A model generated the notes under the pieces. It saw nothing but the letters and a program-made list of their open reading frames with translations, had not been told where the DNA came from and did no database searches. From Anaerolineales bacterium (GTDB lineage: Bacteria > Chloroflexota > Anaerolineae > Promineifilales > Promineifilaceae): DNA of 17,803 nt. The DNA lies in contig JAGQGA010000035.1 of assembly GCA_020432595.1 (NCBI GenBank), positions 1 to 17,803 on the forward strand, written 5' to 3'. The number at the start of each line of letters is the position of its first letter. The stretch's first letter is position 1. This document shows positions 1-7,442 of this stretch, piece by piece. A program made the position numbers and the translations under genes.

Positions 1-1673
1 TGCCGGTTCACAAGCTGCACATCCGGGTTGGCCGCATCTTCCCAGCCCGCCAGCCGCTTGGGGTTGCCCGGTGGCACGATCCACCCTTGTTCTCGCCCCA
101 CCAACGTTACCACCGCCACCGGCTGCCCCGGTAAATAGCGGCGAATATAGCTGTCATTGTAGATACCTGTTTCCGGATCAAGCAAATGGGAGCCAGCCAG
201 ATGTGCTTCGCCGCGCCGCAGTGCTACCAGTCCACCCAAGCTGCCGACATTGGCCGACATCAGACGAAAAACGGCCGTTTTTTCCGCCAAAAACTGCGCC
301 AGCACGTCCAACGTCAAATCATGGCTGCCAATCGCCACAATCGTCCGCTCAATCTCCTTCGGTGTGCGGTACAAATGCACCGTCACCGTCGCCCCCGCTT
401 CCTCCCCTTCACTAAAGCGGGGAATGCGGACAATGCCATCAGCCCGCACCAGCGAGGTAATGACCCCCGCGCCGCGACTGATGGGGGTGGTCATGATGTT
501 GTCGCCCACCTTGCCCACCGCCACCCGCACAAAGTCATCGTCGCCCGTATGGGAGTTGATTTTGCGCGTCAGCTTGGCCTGAATGGTTGGCGGCTCGTAG
601 GGCAACCGCCCCTGCCACCGCGCCAGCAGCGGCTCGACAAAGATTTCGCCGGTGAGGGCGGCGCTGACGGGGTAGCCGGGAACGCCGATGATGGGGATTG
701 GGGATTGGAGATTGGAGATTAGAGGCTGTCCAATTTCCAATCTCCAATCTCCAATCTCCAATAACCCAATAATAACCGGATGGCCGGGGCGGACAGCGAC
801 CCCATGTACCAATAATTGCCCCAGCGATTGGACGACATGGGCGGTGTAATCTTCGCTGCCGGCCGACGACCCCGCATTGAGCAACACCAGGTCGTGGGTT
901 TGGGCGGCTTCACGAACGGCCGTTTGAATCGCCGCGAACTCGTCCTTCACAATCGGCCAGCGAGTGGGCAGGCCACCCCAGTTGGCAACCTGCGCCGCCA
1001 GGACAATGCTGTTGTATTCGATGATTTGGCCGGAGACGATGCCAGAAGCAACGGCGGACTCGGCCGCTACCAGTTCCGACCCTGTGGGAATAATCGCCAC
1101 TCGCGGCTGCCGATAAACCGTTACCGTGGCATGGCCTGACCCCGCCAACGCTCCCAAGTCCACTGGCCGCAGTTTGTGGTTGGCGGGCAGAACCAGCTCC
1201 GTTGCCACCATGTCTTCACCCATAGGGCGGACGTGGTGCCAGGGGGGCAGTGCCGCCCGAATTTGAATGCCAGCCGTGCCGTTGGGCAGCGTCACCGGCT
1301 CGGTGTGTTCAATCATCACCACGGCATTGGCCCAGCTTGGCAAAGGGTGGCCGGTGTTGACCGCCTGAATGGGTCGCGCCACGCTATCGGGCGGGGTTTC
1401 GCGGTCAATTAGGTTGAGGGTGAGGGGATTTGTTTCGCTTGCGCCCACCGTGTCCTGTGCACGCAGGGCGTAGCCGTCCATGGCGCTGGCGTGGTAGTGG
1501 GGGGCGGAAAGTTTGGCAAAAACGGCCGTTGCGGTAAAACGGCCGTTGGCCTCCGCCACCGGAATCGTTTCGCTGCCCAATGGCCGCCACAAATCAGCCG
1601 CCTCTAAAGCCGTCCGCAGAGCCGCCTGCGCCTCATCCAGCGGAATGTCCTCAAGGTAGATATGTCTTTTCAT
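1..1673 (-). CDS. moeA: Molybdopterin molybdotransferase MoeA fused to a periplasmic-binding-protein-like domain (3' end outside window)
   Basis: MoeA inserts molybdate into adenylylated molybdopterin in the last step of molybdenum cofactor synthesis, in the cytoplasm. I translated the minus strand from ATG at 1673; it stays open to the left edge (557 codons seen). MoeA marks in order: SAMDGYA (residues 63-69), NTGHPLP, IPTGSELV, GSSAGSEDYT (268-277, the MPT-binding fold), RPGHPVIIG, then GVPGYPVSA. After about residue 430 a second domain follows (EIERTIVAIGSHDLTLDVL, LRRGEAHLAGSHLLDPETG, PPGNPKRLAGWED, then VNR). It matches the PBP-like, molybdate-binding type domain known in MoeA fusions. 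The DNA of residues about 305-328 is a palindromic repeat listed separately. The start was chosen because the MoeA homology begins directly after it; no clear Shine-Dalgarno is seen. What lies downstream of moeA is beyond the window. Confidence 0.93.
   Translation of the reverse strand, partial: MKRHIYLEDIPLDEAQAALRTALEAADLWRPLGSETIPVAEANGRFTATAVFAKLSAPHYHASAMDGYALRAQDTVGASETNPLTLNLIDRETPPDSVARPIQAVNTGHPLPSWANAVVMIEHTEPVTLPNGTAGIQIRAALPPWHHVRPMGEDMVATELVLPANHKLRPVDLGALAGSGHATVTVYRQPRVAIIPTGSELVAAESAVASGIVSGQIIEYNSIVLAAQVANWGGLPTRWPIVKDEFAAIQTAVREAAQTHDLVLLNAGSSAGSEDYTAHVVQSLGQLLVHGVAVRPGHPVIIGLLEIGDWRLEIGQPLISNLQSPIPIIGVPGYPVSAALTGEIFVEPLLARWQGRLPYEPPTIQAKLTRKINSHTGDDDFVRVAVGKVGDNIMTTPISRGAGVITSLVRADGIVRIPRFSEGEEAGATVTVHLYRTPKEIERTIVAIGSHDLTLDVLAQFLAEKTAVFRLMSANVGSLGGLVALRRGEAHLAGSHLLDPETGIYNDSYIRRYLPGQPVAVVTLVGREQGWIVPPGNPKRLAGWEDAANPDVQLVNR
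693..766. repeat. In-frame inverted repeat built of 7-bp CCAATCT units, inside moeA
   Basis: Arms 693-720 and 739-766 are inverted copies with 25 of 28 positions matching, around an 18-bp spacer. Each arm is made of heptamers of the type CCAATCT / AGATTGG. On the moeA strand it is read without a stop as roughly EIGDWRLEIGQPLISNLQ and a few more residues, between the conserved RPGHPVIIG and IIGVPGYPVSA segments. MoeA proteins usually have only a short turn there, so about 20 extra residues come from the repeat. The reading frame is intact on both sides. That it is a mobile or amplified repeat is an inference from its structure. Confidence 0.85.
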
Positions 1674-1681
1674 ACTGCATG

Positions 1682-1710
1682 AATATAATGAGTTTTGGTA
1701 TACTTGCCCA
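1682..1710 (-). promoter_or_regulatory. Possible moeA promoter
   Basis: On the minus strand TGGGCA (1710-1705) and TATATT (1687-1682) are separated by 17 bp. Transcription would begin near 1675, almost on the ATG at 1673, giving a leaderless mRNA; this fits the lack of a ribosome-binding site. The -35 matches the consensus at only four of six positions, so this is weak. Confidence 0.28.
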
Positions 1711-1747
1711 TCCCATTCTGGATTTTACCAGATTGACGCTTTAGAAG

Positions 1748-1963
1748 TTGAACCGCAGAGTTCGCAGAAGGCGCAAAGAAAGAGACAAACGGCTAAATCT
1801 GTAATGGTCAGAGGTTAACAGAAAGAAAATCACGCAAAGGCGCAAAGACGCAAAAGGAAACTTGGCGGGCTTTACGCCTTTGCGTGAGATATTTCAGTTT
1901 AACACCTTTGATCGCTATAAAAATCGGCTAAATCTCTGCGTTCTTTGCCCCTCTGTAGTTAAA
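1748..1963. repeat. Non-coding repeat element with inverted ends (GCAAAG/CTTTGC-rich)
   Basis: This element fills most of the 299-bp gap between moeA and the DUF4956 gene. Its ends, TTGAACCGCAGAG (1748-1760) and CTCTGTAGTTAAA (1951-1963), are inverted relative to each other with 10 of 13 matches. Inside is a perfect 13-bp inverted pair, TCACGCAAAGGCG (1830-1842) and CGCCTTTGCGTGA (1875-1887). An 11-bp direct repeat CGGCTAAATCT sits at 1790-1800 and 1925-1935. The left half is rich in GCAAAG/GCAGAG units and the right half in their complements, so the whole could fold into one long hairpin. A frame opens across its right half but looks like translated repeat. It may be a small non-autonomous mobile element or a structured regulatory repeat; no transposase is nearby. 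Confidence 0.6.
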
Positions 1964-1972
1964 TTGTCAACA

Positions 1973-2644
1973 ATGCAAGATTTGCTTAACCTCAACAACC
2001 CGGCCCCGCTCCGTCTGGACGATTTGGCAATCAACATGCTCTTGGGCATTGTGCTTGCCAGTGCGTTGGCCTGGTTCTATATCCGCTACGGCCAATCCCT
2101 CTCCAACCGCGCCAAATTTGCCAACATGCTGCCCGTGTTGGCGCTTGTCACCATCCTCATCATCTCCGTCGTCAAATCCTCGCTGGCCCTGTCGCTGGGG
2201 CTGGTGGGCGCACTTTCCATTGTCCGCTTCCGCACCGCCATCAAAGAACCCGAAGAGCTGATTTACCTCTTTACCGCCATTGCCATTGGGCTGGGGCTGG
2301 GTGCCGACCAACGCTGGCCGACGGTGGTCGCCATTGCCATCATTTTGGCTTACCTTTATGTGCGAACGTTGCTGACCCCACAAGCGCGAAAAAACAACCT
2401 GTACCTAACCCTCTCCACGCCTGATGAGGCCACCACTTTTGCCGACATCAACAGCCTGCTGCTGCAATACACAACCGCCGCTGAACTTCGCCGTTTAGAC
2501 CATCTCAACGGCACGCTCCACGCCACCTATCTGGTCAACTGCCGCGACAACAACGCCTTGGCGGTGCTGCTTGATGCGCTCAAAGCGCAGCAACCAAAGG
2601 CGGAGTTTAGCTTTGTGGAACAGGACAACACCTTGGGCGCATAG
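1973..2644 (+). CDS. DUF4956 family membrane protein
   Basis: A 223-residue integral membrane protein. Hydrophobic segments lie at about 18-38, 52-82 (probably two), 97-110 and 116-133; a soluble tail of about 85 residues follows. The stretch SLALSLGLVGALSIVRFRTAIK then EPEELIYLFTAIAIGLGLG (about 70-110) is the hallmark of DUF4956. The function of the family is unknown. Its members often sit next to VTC-type polyphosphate polymerase and CotH-family genes, and a CotH-like gene indeed follows 6 nt downstream. I chose ATG 1973 rather than the in-frame TTG at 1862, because the extra 37 codons lie in the repeat element and look nothing like protein. No Shine-Dalgarno is visible. The gene is C-rich on the sense strand, unlike the G-rich gene after it. 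Confidence 0.85.
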   Translation: MQDLLNLNNPAPLRLDDLAINMLLGIVLASALAWFYIRYGQSLSNRAKFANMLPVLALVTILIISVVKSSLALSLGLVGALSIVRFRTAIKEPEELIYLFTAIAIGLGLGADQRWPTVVAIAIILAYLYVRTLLTPQARKNNLYLTLSTPDEATTFADINSLLLQYTTAAELRRLDHLNGTLHATYLVNCRDNNALAVLLDALKAQQPKAEFSFVEQDNTLGA

Positions 2645-2650
2645 CCACCC

Positions 2651-4300
2651 ATGAAAATCCATCCTCCAGACAGACCCATGCCGTCCAGCCGTATCGGGCT
2701 GGGGCTGGTTTTCGTGTTGCTCTTTTTGCTGGGGCTAACCATTGGCAATCGGCATTGGATTGGGGACACGATAGCAAATTTGCCTAGTGCGGCGACGGTG
2801 CGGGAATGGATGCAGCCGCCGGCCGATTTGCCTCTGCTGACTATTGACATGCCGTTTGCCAACTACAGCCTGCTGCTGGAAAAACGAACGGCCGCTTTTG
2901 CCACCGGTGCCGTTCTTGCAACCCCCAACGACTTTGTCAACGCCGACATCCGCCTGACGCAGAACGGGCAAACCACCACGATTCCCGTGCGGCTGCGGCT
3001 GCGGCAGGGGCCGGCCGACTGGCTGGTGGAAGGGGGAAAGTGGGCATTTGACGGGCAAACACGGCAAAACACAGTGCTGCTGGGGTTGCAGCAGTTCAGC
3101 TTGCAAGACCCGGCCACCAATGGCTGGCTCAATCAGTGGTTGTTTACCGAATCGCTGGCCGAGGCAGGCATTTTGGCGGCGCGGCAGCAGTTTGTGCAAT
3201 TGGTGTTTAATGGCGAAGCCAAAGGCATTTACGTCTTGCAAACAAAGTGGGACATGGCCGCACTGGCGGCGCAGGGGCGTGAGCCGGGGGCAGTGGTGGG
3301 GTTTGACACGGCGCGGCTGTGGCTGGCGCGGGGGCAATTTGATGGGGATTGGGCAGCAGCATTGGCCGACCCCGTTGCCCGTGTGTCGCTGGATGATTAC
3401 CGTTTGTTGGAAGTGGCGACGGAGCGTGACCCGTCGCTGGCGCAAGATGAAGTTTTGACGGCGCAGTTTGAGGGGGCAGTAGGACGGCTGCGGCAGATGC
3501 AGCAGGGGGAAATTGCCCCAGCAGCGGTTTTTGAGGCGGCGCAATATGGGGCGTTTTTGGCACAGGTGGATCTGTGGGGGGCAATGGGGGCGGTGTCGCT
3601 ACTGAACACGCAGTTTTTTGCCGACCCTACGACGGGTCGGCTGGAACCGATTGCAGGCAATGGCAGCCCGCTGGCTGACCCAGAAGCGCGGATTGAGCCG
3701 CTCCATTTTTTTAATGATCCCCAGATTGCGGCGGCGTATGTGCAAACGGCCGTTTCCCTTACCGATCCTGCTTATGTTGACCAGCTTGAAGCCAATTATG
3801 GGGCGGCGTGGGTGCAGCTCAACAAAGCCGTTGCCGCTGAGGTAACGCTGGAACCACCGTGGGATGCACTGCGGCAGCGGCAGGAGCTATTGCGACGCAC
3901 GCTGGAGCCAGTGGAGCCGGTGCTGGCTTATCTGGGGCCACCGTCGGCCACGGCAGAGGGGGTGGTGGAAATTGAGCTGGCGAACCGATTAACGCTACCG
4001 CAAGAGCTTGTAGGGTTCCAGTTTGGTGAATCGCTGTTTTTGCCGATGGAACAGGCGTGGGTGCAGGATGGGGAGGGGGTGGGAGAAAACGGCCGTTTTC
4101 TCCTCCGCGCCACCCCACCAGACAGCCTGCCTCACTATCTCCGCGTTCGCATCCCCCTCACCGTGCTGCAAAACGCCAACCCGCCCCTCGATGACCTGCG
4201 TTCGTTTGACCTGTTTGTGGTGACGCGGTTAGTGGGGCTGGAAAACGGCCGTTTGCTTTCCCTCGTCCGCCCCGGCGTGAGTGTTGAACCCGGTCAGTAG
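2651..4300 (+). CDS. Membrane-anchored CotH-like protein (probable pseudokinase)
   Basis: 549 residues. A single N-terminal hydrophobic segment (about 15-32) with a positive N-flank suggests a membrane anchor with the rest outside. The CotH pattern is visible: VRLRLRQG then W and K130 (about 113-130), QQFSLQDP with NQWLFTESLAEAGILAARQQFVQLVFNGEAKGIYVLQ split around 147-197. This matches the 'well-placed Asn/Gly-rich NGE.xGxY' core of CotH. CotH of Bacillus is an atypical spore-coat kinase. Here the place where CotH proteins usually carry the Asp-rich metal site (after 'FFADPTTGRLEPI', about 322-334) reads AGNGSPLADP, so the catalytic aspartates seem absent. The last 130 residues resemble a beta-rich domain that I do not recognise. 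The gene is likely co-transcribed with the DUF4956 gene. Start ATG 2651; M10 (2678) is an alternative. Confidence 0.72.
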   Translation: MKIHPPDRPMPSSRIGLGLVFVLLFLLGLTIGNRHWIGDTIANLPSAATVREWMQPPADLPLLTIDMPFANYSLLLEKRTAAFATGAVLATPNDFVNADIRLTQNGQTTTIPVRLRLRQGPADWLVEGGKWAFDGQTRQNTVLLGLQQFSLQDPATNGWLNQWLFTESLAEAGILAARQQFVQLVFNGEAKGIYVLQTKWDMAALAAQGREPGAVVGFDTARLWLARGQFDGDWAAALADPVARVSLDDYRLLEVATERDPSLAQDEVLTAQFEGAVGRLRQMQQGEIAPAAVFEAAQYGAFLAQVDLWGAMGAVSLLNTQFFADPTTGRLEPIAGNGSPLADPEARIEPLHFFNDPQIAAAYVQTAVSLTDPAYVDQLEANYGAAWVQLNKAVAAEVTLEPPWDALRQRQELLRRTLEPVEPVLAYLGPPSATAEGVVEIELANRLTLPQELVGFQFGESLFLPMEQAWVQDGEGVGENGRFLLRATPPDSLPHYLRVRIPLTVLQNANPPLDDLRSFDLFVVTRLVGLENGRLLSLVRPGVSVEPGQ

Positions 4301-4318
4301 CAGTCTCGGATGAGGCGA

Positions 4319-4348
4319 TTGCACAAATTTGACCGCCCCCTGTATACT
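4319..4348 (+). promoter_or_regulatory. Likely recD2 promoter, near-leaderless
   Basis: TTGCAC (4319-4324) and TATACT (4343-4348) are 18 bp apart in the 59-bp gap after the CotH-like gene. Transcription would begin at about 4355, only some 5 nt before the recD2 ATG at 4360, where no ribosome-binding site is seen. Both boxes are close to the sigma-70 consensus. Confidence 0.45.
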
Positions 4349-4359
4349 GTTACAAGCGT

Positions 4360-6597
4360 ATGAGTAATGATTCCCAGACCCAAGTAAGCGGCTCGGTGGA
4401 GCGTGTGACCTATTACAATGAGGAGAATGGGTACTCGGTGATTCGGCTGAAGTCGGATTCGCGGGGGATGCTGCCGTTTAAGTATGCCAGCGATGGGTTG
4501 GTGACGGTGGTGGGCAATTTGCCGGAGCTACAGCCGGGGGAATGGGTGAAGTTGACGGGGAAGTGGAGCAGCCACCCGCGCCACGGCCGGCAGTTTCAGG
4601 TGGAACTGTGTGAAAAATCTATGCCGGCAACAGTGGAGGGGATCAAGCGGTATTTGGGGTCGGGGATGATTCGCGGGGTGGGGCGGGTGATGGCGGAGCG
4701 GATTGTCAACCGCTTTGGGGCAGAGACGCTGGATGTAATTGACGAACAGCCCGAAAGGCTGCAAGAGGTGCTGGGGATTGGCAAGCAGCGGATTCGGGGG
4801 ATTGTGAAGGCGTGGGCAGAGCAGCGGGCGATTCGGGATGTGATGGTTTTTTTGCAGGCACACGGGGTTTCGACGGGGCTGGCGGTAAAGATTTACAAGC
4901 GGTATGGGGATGATTCGCTGGCGGTGGTGCAGTCTACGCCGTATAAGCTGGTAAATGATGTGGCCGGGATTGGCTTTATCACGGCCGACAAGATTGCGCG
5001 GGCGTTGGGGCTGGCACACGATGACCCGAACCGGATTGAGGCAGGGATTGCCTACACGCTAAACCGAATGGCGGATGAGGGGCATGTGTATGTGCCGCAG
5101 ACGGAGCTGGAGCCACAGGCTTCGGAGATTTTGGGGGTGACGGCGGAGCAGGTAACGGCCGTTATTGACCAGCTCACAACCAACAACTTCATCCAGCGCG
5201 ACACCCTCACCTATGAAATCAGCCAGCCCGACGTGGGCAAAACAGTGCAGGAAGAAAAGGCCGTCTACCTAACCCCATTTTTCTACTCCGAAGTGGGAGC
5301 CACTAAACGTATCCAGCAGATTATTAGCCATCCCACCAGCCGACTGGCGGGCTTGCGCCAGGCGGTAAACAGTAACCGGTTATCGGTAATCAGTGAGGGG
5401 ATGGTGTTGGCCGAGCAGCAGTTGGAGGCGATTAAAACGGCCGTTTCCCACAAAGTCACCGTGTTAACCGGCGGCCCCGGAACCGGCAAAACCACCACCC
5501 TCCGCGCCCTGCTCGATTTGCTTGACCGGCATCACCACACCTATCTGCTGGCCTCCCCCACCGGTCGTGCCGCCAAGCGGCTGGCCGAAGCCACCGGGCG
5601 TGAAGCCAAAACGATTCACCGGTTGCTGGAATTTAACCCTGGTGAAGGGTTTGGCCGCGACCAAAACAACCCGCTCGATGCTGACATGATCATCATTGAC
5701 GAAGCTTCGATGCTGGATTTGGTGTTGGCAAATACGCTGCTGAAGGCGGTGGGCAACGACAGCCATCTGCTGCTGGTGGGGGATGTGGATCAACTGCCGT
5801 CGGTGGGGGCGGGTGATGTGCTGCGTGATTTGATTGATTCGGGAAAAACGGCCGTTATTCGCCTGCAAACCATCTTCCGCCAGGCCGCCGACTCACTCAT
5901 TATCCACAACGCCCACCGCATTAACCAGGGGCTGATGCCGGAAACGCTACCAGATGGCAAGGATTTCTTTATTTTTGTCAAGCCAGAGATGGAAGAAACG
6001 GCCGAATTGCTGGTGGATATTGTCAAAAACCGGGTGCCGGACAAATTCCACCTTGACCCGCTAGACGATATTCAGGTGCTGGCTCCCATGTACAACGGGC
6101 TGGTGGGTGTGACCCAGTTGAATGAGTCGTTGCAAGAGGCGTTGAACCCCGGAAACGGCCGTAAACCAGAGCGGCGGCTGGGCGGGCGCGTCTTCCGCGT
6201 CGGCGACAAAGTGATGCAGACGGTCAACAACTATGACAAAAACGTCTACAACGGCGACATTGGCCGCATCGTGGGGCTAGACATCTTGCAGCAGACGATT
6301 ACGGTGAGCATTGACGGCAACCCCGTTGTTTATGATTTTTTGGAAGCGGATGAACTCGTCCACGCCTTTGCCATTAGTGTTCACAAAAGCCAGGGCGCGG
6401 AGTATCCCTGCGTTGTGATACCGATGGTGATGCAGCATTACATGATGCTTCAGCGCAACTTGCTCTATACGGCCGTTACCCGCGCCAAAAAGCTGGCGAT
6501 TTTGGTAGGAACCCGCCGCGCCATTCACATTGCTGTCAAAAATGACAAAGTAACACAGCGCCACACGGCGCTGGATTGGCGCTTGCAAAACCGATAG
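4360..6597 (+). CDS. recD2: ATP-dependent RecD2-type DNA helicase
   Basis: 745 residues, the usual length for RecD2, a 5'-3' superfamily 1B helicase that works without RecBC in DNA repair and replication-fork maintenance. Order of parts: an N-terminal OB-like segment (SGSVERVTYYNEENGYSVIR, about 10-30); tandem helix-hairpin-helix region (about 95-215, with GVGRVMAERIV, LGIGKQRI and VAGIGFITADKIA); Walker A GGPGTGKTT (371-379); Walker B IIIDEAS around D447/E448; GDVDQLPSVGAGDVLRD (motif III); and near the C-terminus VHKSQGAEYP (674-683) followed by NLLYTAVTRAKK. All helicase motifs look intact. The gene overlaps the ribosome-binding site of the next gene, so the two are probably one unit. Three copies of AACGGCCGTT lie inside (5154, 5436, 5847), each with a change from G-rich to C-rich codons at that point. 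Confidence 0.95.
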   Translation: MSNDSQTQVSGSVERVTYYNEENGYSVIRLKSDSRGMLPFKYASDGLVTVVGNLPELQPGEWVKLTGKWSSHPRHGRQFQVELCEKSMPATVEGIKRYLGSGMIRGVGRVMAERIVNRFGAETLDVIDEQPERLQEVLGIGKQRIRGIVKAWAEQRAIRDVMVFLQAHGVSTGLAVKIYKRYGDDSLAVVQSTPYKLVNDVAGIGFITADKIARALGLAHDDPNRIEAGIAYTLNRMADEGHVYVPQTELEPQASEILGVTAEQVTAVIDQLTTNNFIQRDTLTYEISQPDVGKTVQEEKAVYLTPFFYSEVGATKRIQQIISHPTSRLAGLRQAVNSNRLSVISEGMVLAEQQLEAIKTAVSHKVTVLTGGPGTGKTTTLRALLDLLDRHHHTYLLASPTGRAAKRLAEATGREAKTIHRLLEFNPGEGFGRDQNNPLDADMIIIDEASMLDLVLANTLLKAVGNDSHLLLVGDVDQLPSVGAGDVLRDLIDSGKTAVIRLQTIFRQAADSLIIHNAHRINQGLMPETLPDGKDFFIFVKPEMEETAELLVDIVKNRVPDKFHLDPLDDIQVLAPMYNGLVGVTQLNESLQEALNPGNGRKPERRLGGRVFRVGDKVMQTVNNYDKNVYNGDIGRIVGLDILQQTITVSIDGNPVVYDFLEADELVHAFAISVHKSQGAEYPCVVIPMVMQHYMMLQRNLLYTAVTRAKKLAILVGTRRAIHIAVKNDKVTQRHTALDWRLQNR

Positions 6598-6601
6598 GAG
6601 G
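6596..6601 (+). promoter_or_regulatory. Strong ribosome-binding site for the methyltransferase gene
   Basis: AGGAGG overlaps the recD2 stop codon (TAG 6595-6597) and lies 7 nt before ATG 6609. It fixes that start and suggests translation coupled to recD2. It is the clearest Shine-Dalgarno in the left half of the window, where most starts have none. Confidence 0.75.
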
Positions 6602-6608
6602 TTGACAA

Positions 6609-7328
6609 ATGGTGTGGCGTGAAGCGGATTCGCAAGCTTTTATTGATTACGGCCGTTATTTTGTGCCAGAACGGGAACTGCAAATCAAGTTGTTTTGTGA
6701 CCTAGTGCCGGGGGAAAACGGCCGTTTTGATATTCTCGAACTATGCTGTGGGGCGGGGCTGCTAGCCGAAGCCTTGCTAACACGCTTCCCTACGGTCATT
6801 GTTCATGGCTATGATGGTTCGCCAGAGATGTTGACCCATGCCAAGCAGCAGTTGGCAGACTATGGCGATCACTTTCGGCCGCGCCTGTTTGATTTAGCCG
6901 ATAGCAGTTGGCGGGCAACTGAACCAACGTATCATGCCGTTGTCTCATCACTGGCCGTGCATCATTTGGATGGCGAGCAAAAACAGCAGCTTTTTGCCGA
7001 CGTTTACCGGATGCTGCTGCCGGGTGGGGTATTTTTGCTGGCCGATGTGGTGCAGCCCGTGAGCGAAGCGGGAACGGCCGTTGCGGCCGATATGTGGGAC
7101 GAAGCCACACGCCAACGCGCATTACAGCTTGATGGTACCCTCGATGGCTTTGCCTATTTTCAGGATGAACAATGGAATATGTATCGTTACCCGGAACTGC
7201 CAGAAAGTAGCATTGATAAACCCTCTTCTATATTTGACCAGCTCAAATGGTTAGAAAAAGCTGGCTTTGGTCAGGTCGATCTATTCTGGATGAAAGCTGG
7301 TCACGCCCTGTTTGGCGGTTCTAAGTAG
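6609..7328 (+). CDS. Class I SAM-dependent methyltransferase, substrate unknown
   Basis: 239 residues with the Rossmann-type methyltransferase fold. Motif I is ILELCCGAGLLAEALL (about 38-53), where Cys replaces the more usual Gly. The acidic residue binding SAM ribose is D in VHGYDGSPEML (about 64-74). Motif IV/post-IV is VVSSLAVHHLDGEQKQQL, and MLLPGGVFLLADVV (motif VI) follows. The family resembles UbiE-like small-molecule methyltransferases; the sequence alone does not give the substrate. A C-terminal cap (WLEKAGFGQVDLFWMKAGHALFGG) is typical of the group. The start is set by AGGAGG. Two full AACGGCCGTT copies (6717, 7073) and one core (6649) lie within it. Confidence 0.9.
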   Translation: MVWREADSQAFIDYGRYFVPERELQIKLFCDLVPGENGRFDILELCCGAGLLAEALLTRFPTVIVHGYDGSPEMLTHAKQQLADYGDHFRPRLFDLADSSWRATEPTYHAVVSSLAVHHLDGEQKQQLFADVYRMLLPGGVFLLADVVQPVSEAGTAVAADMWDEATRQRALQLDGTLDGFAYFQDEQWNMYRYPELPESSIDKPSSIFDQLKWLEKAGFGQVDLFWMKAGHALFGGSK

Positions 7329-7415
7329 CTTGCGCTACAAGATATTTTCGTCTTTTTAACGTAAAAGCCTCGTAAAAAGATAGGAACTGCATCAGAAACC
7401 ATAGGCCGTTTTTAG

Positions 7416-7442
7416 TGAATGGAGTATAATTTTCCCCATTCA
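7416..7442 (+). promoter_or_regulatory. Candidate -10 box of dnaG-rpoD inside a 7-bp inverted repeat
   Basis: A perfect TATAAT lies at 7425-7430, in the 257-bp gap between the methyltransferase gene and dnaG. It is flanked by TGAATGG (7416-7422) and CCATTCA (7436-7442), perfect inverted copies that could be an operator over the promoter core. No good -35 box is seen 16-18 bp upstream, so activation by a protein is possible. A transcript from here would carry a leader of about 150 nt before ATG 7586; its first part can form a short hairpin (7441-7447 with 7455-7461). Confidence 0.42.

Noticed and set aside
535..747. Minus-strand frame starting in the moeA palindromic repeat
   Set aside because: It is out of frame with the MoeA motifs, and its sequence is Arg/Pro-rich repeat translation.
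693..766. CRISPR-like or tandem array in the heptamer region
   Set aside because: The units are contiguous 7-mers in two inverted blocks with no spacers.
1862..1972. In-frame TTG extension of the DUF4956 gene
   Set aside because: The added 37 codons lie in the inverted repeat element and do not resemble a protein; the conserved part begins after ATG 1973.
2735..3544. Long open frame on the minus strand opposite the CotH-like gene (269 codons)
   Set aside because: Low-complexity Pro/Arg/Gln-rich translation with no domain; it mirrors the G-rich codons of the real gene.
7351..7380. Stem TCTTTTTAACG / CGTAAAAAGA after the methyltransferase gene as a terminator
   Set aside because: AT-rich, one bulge and no T run after the second arm; too weak to call.
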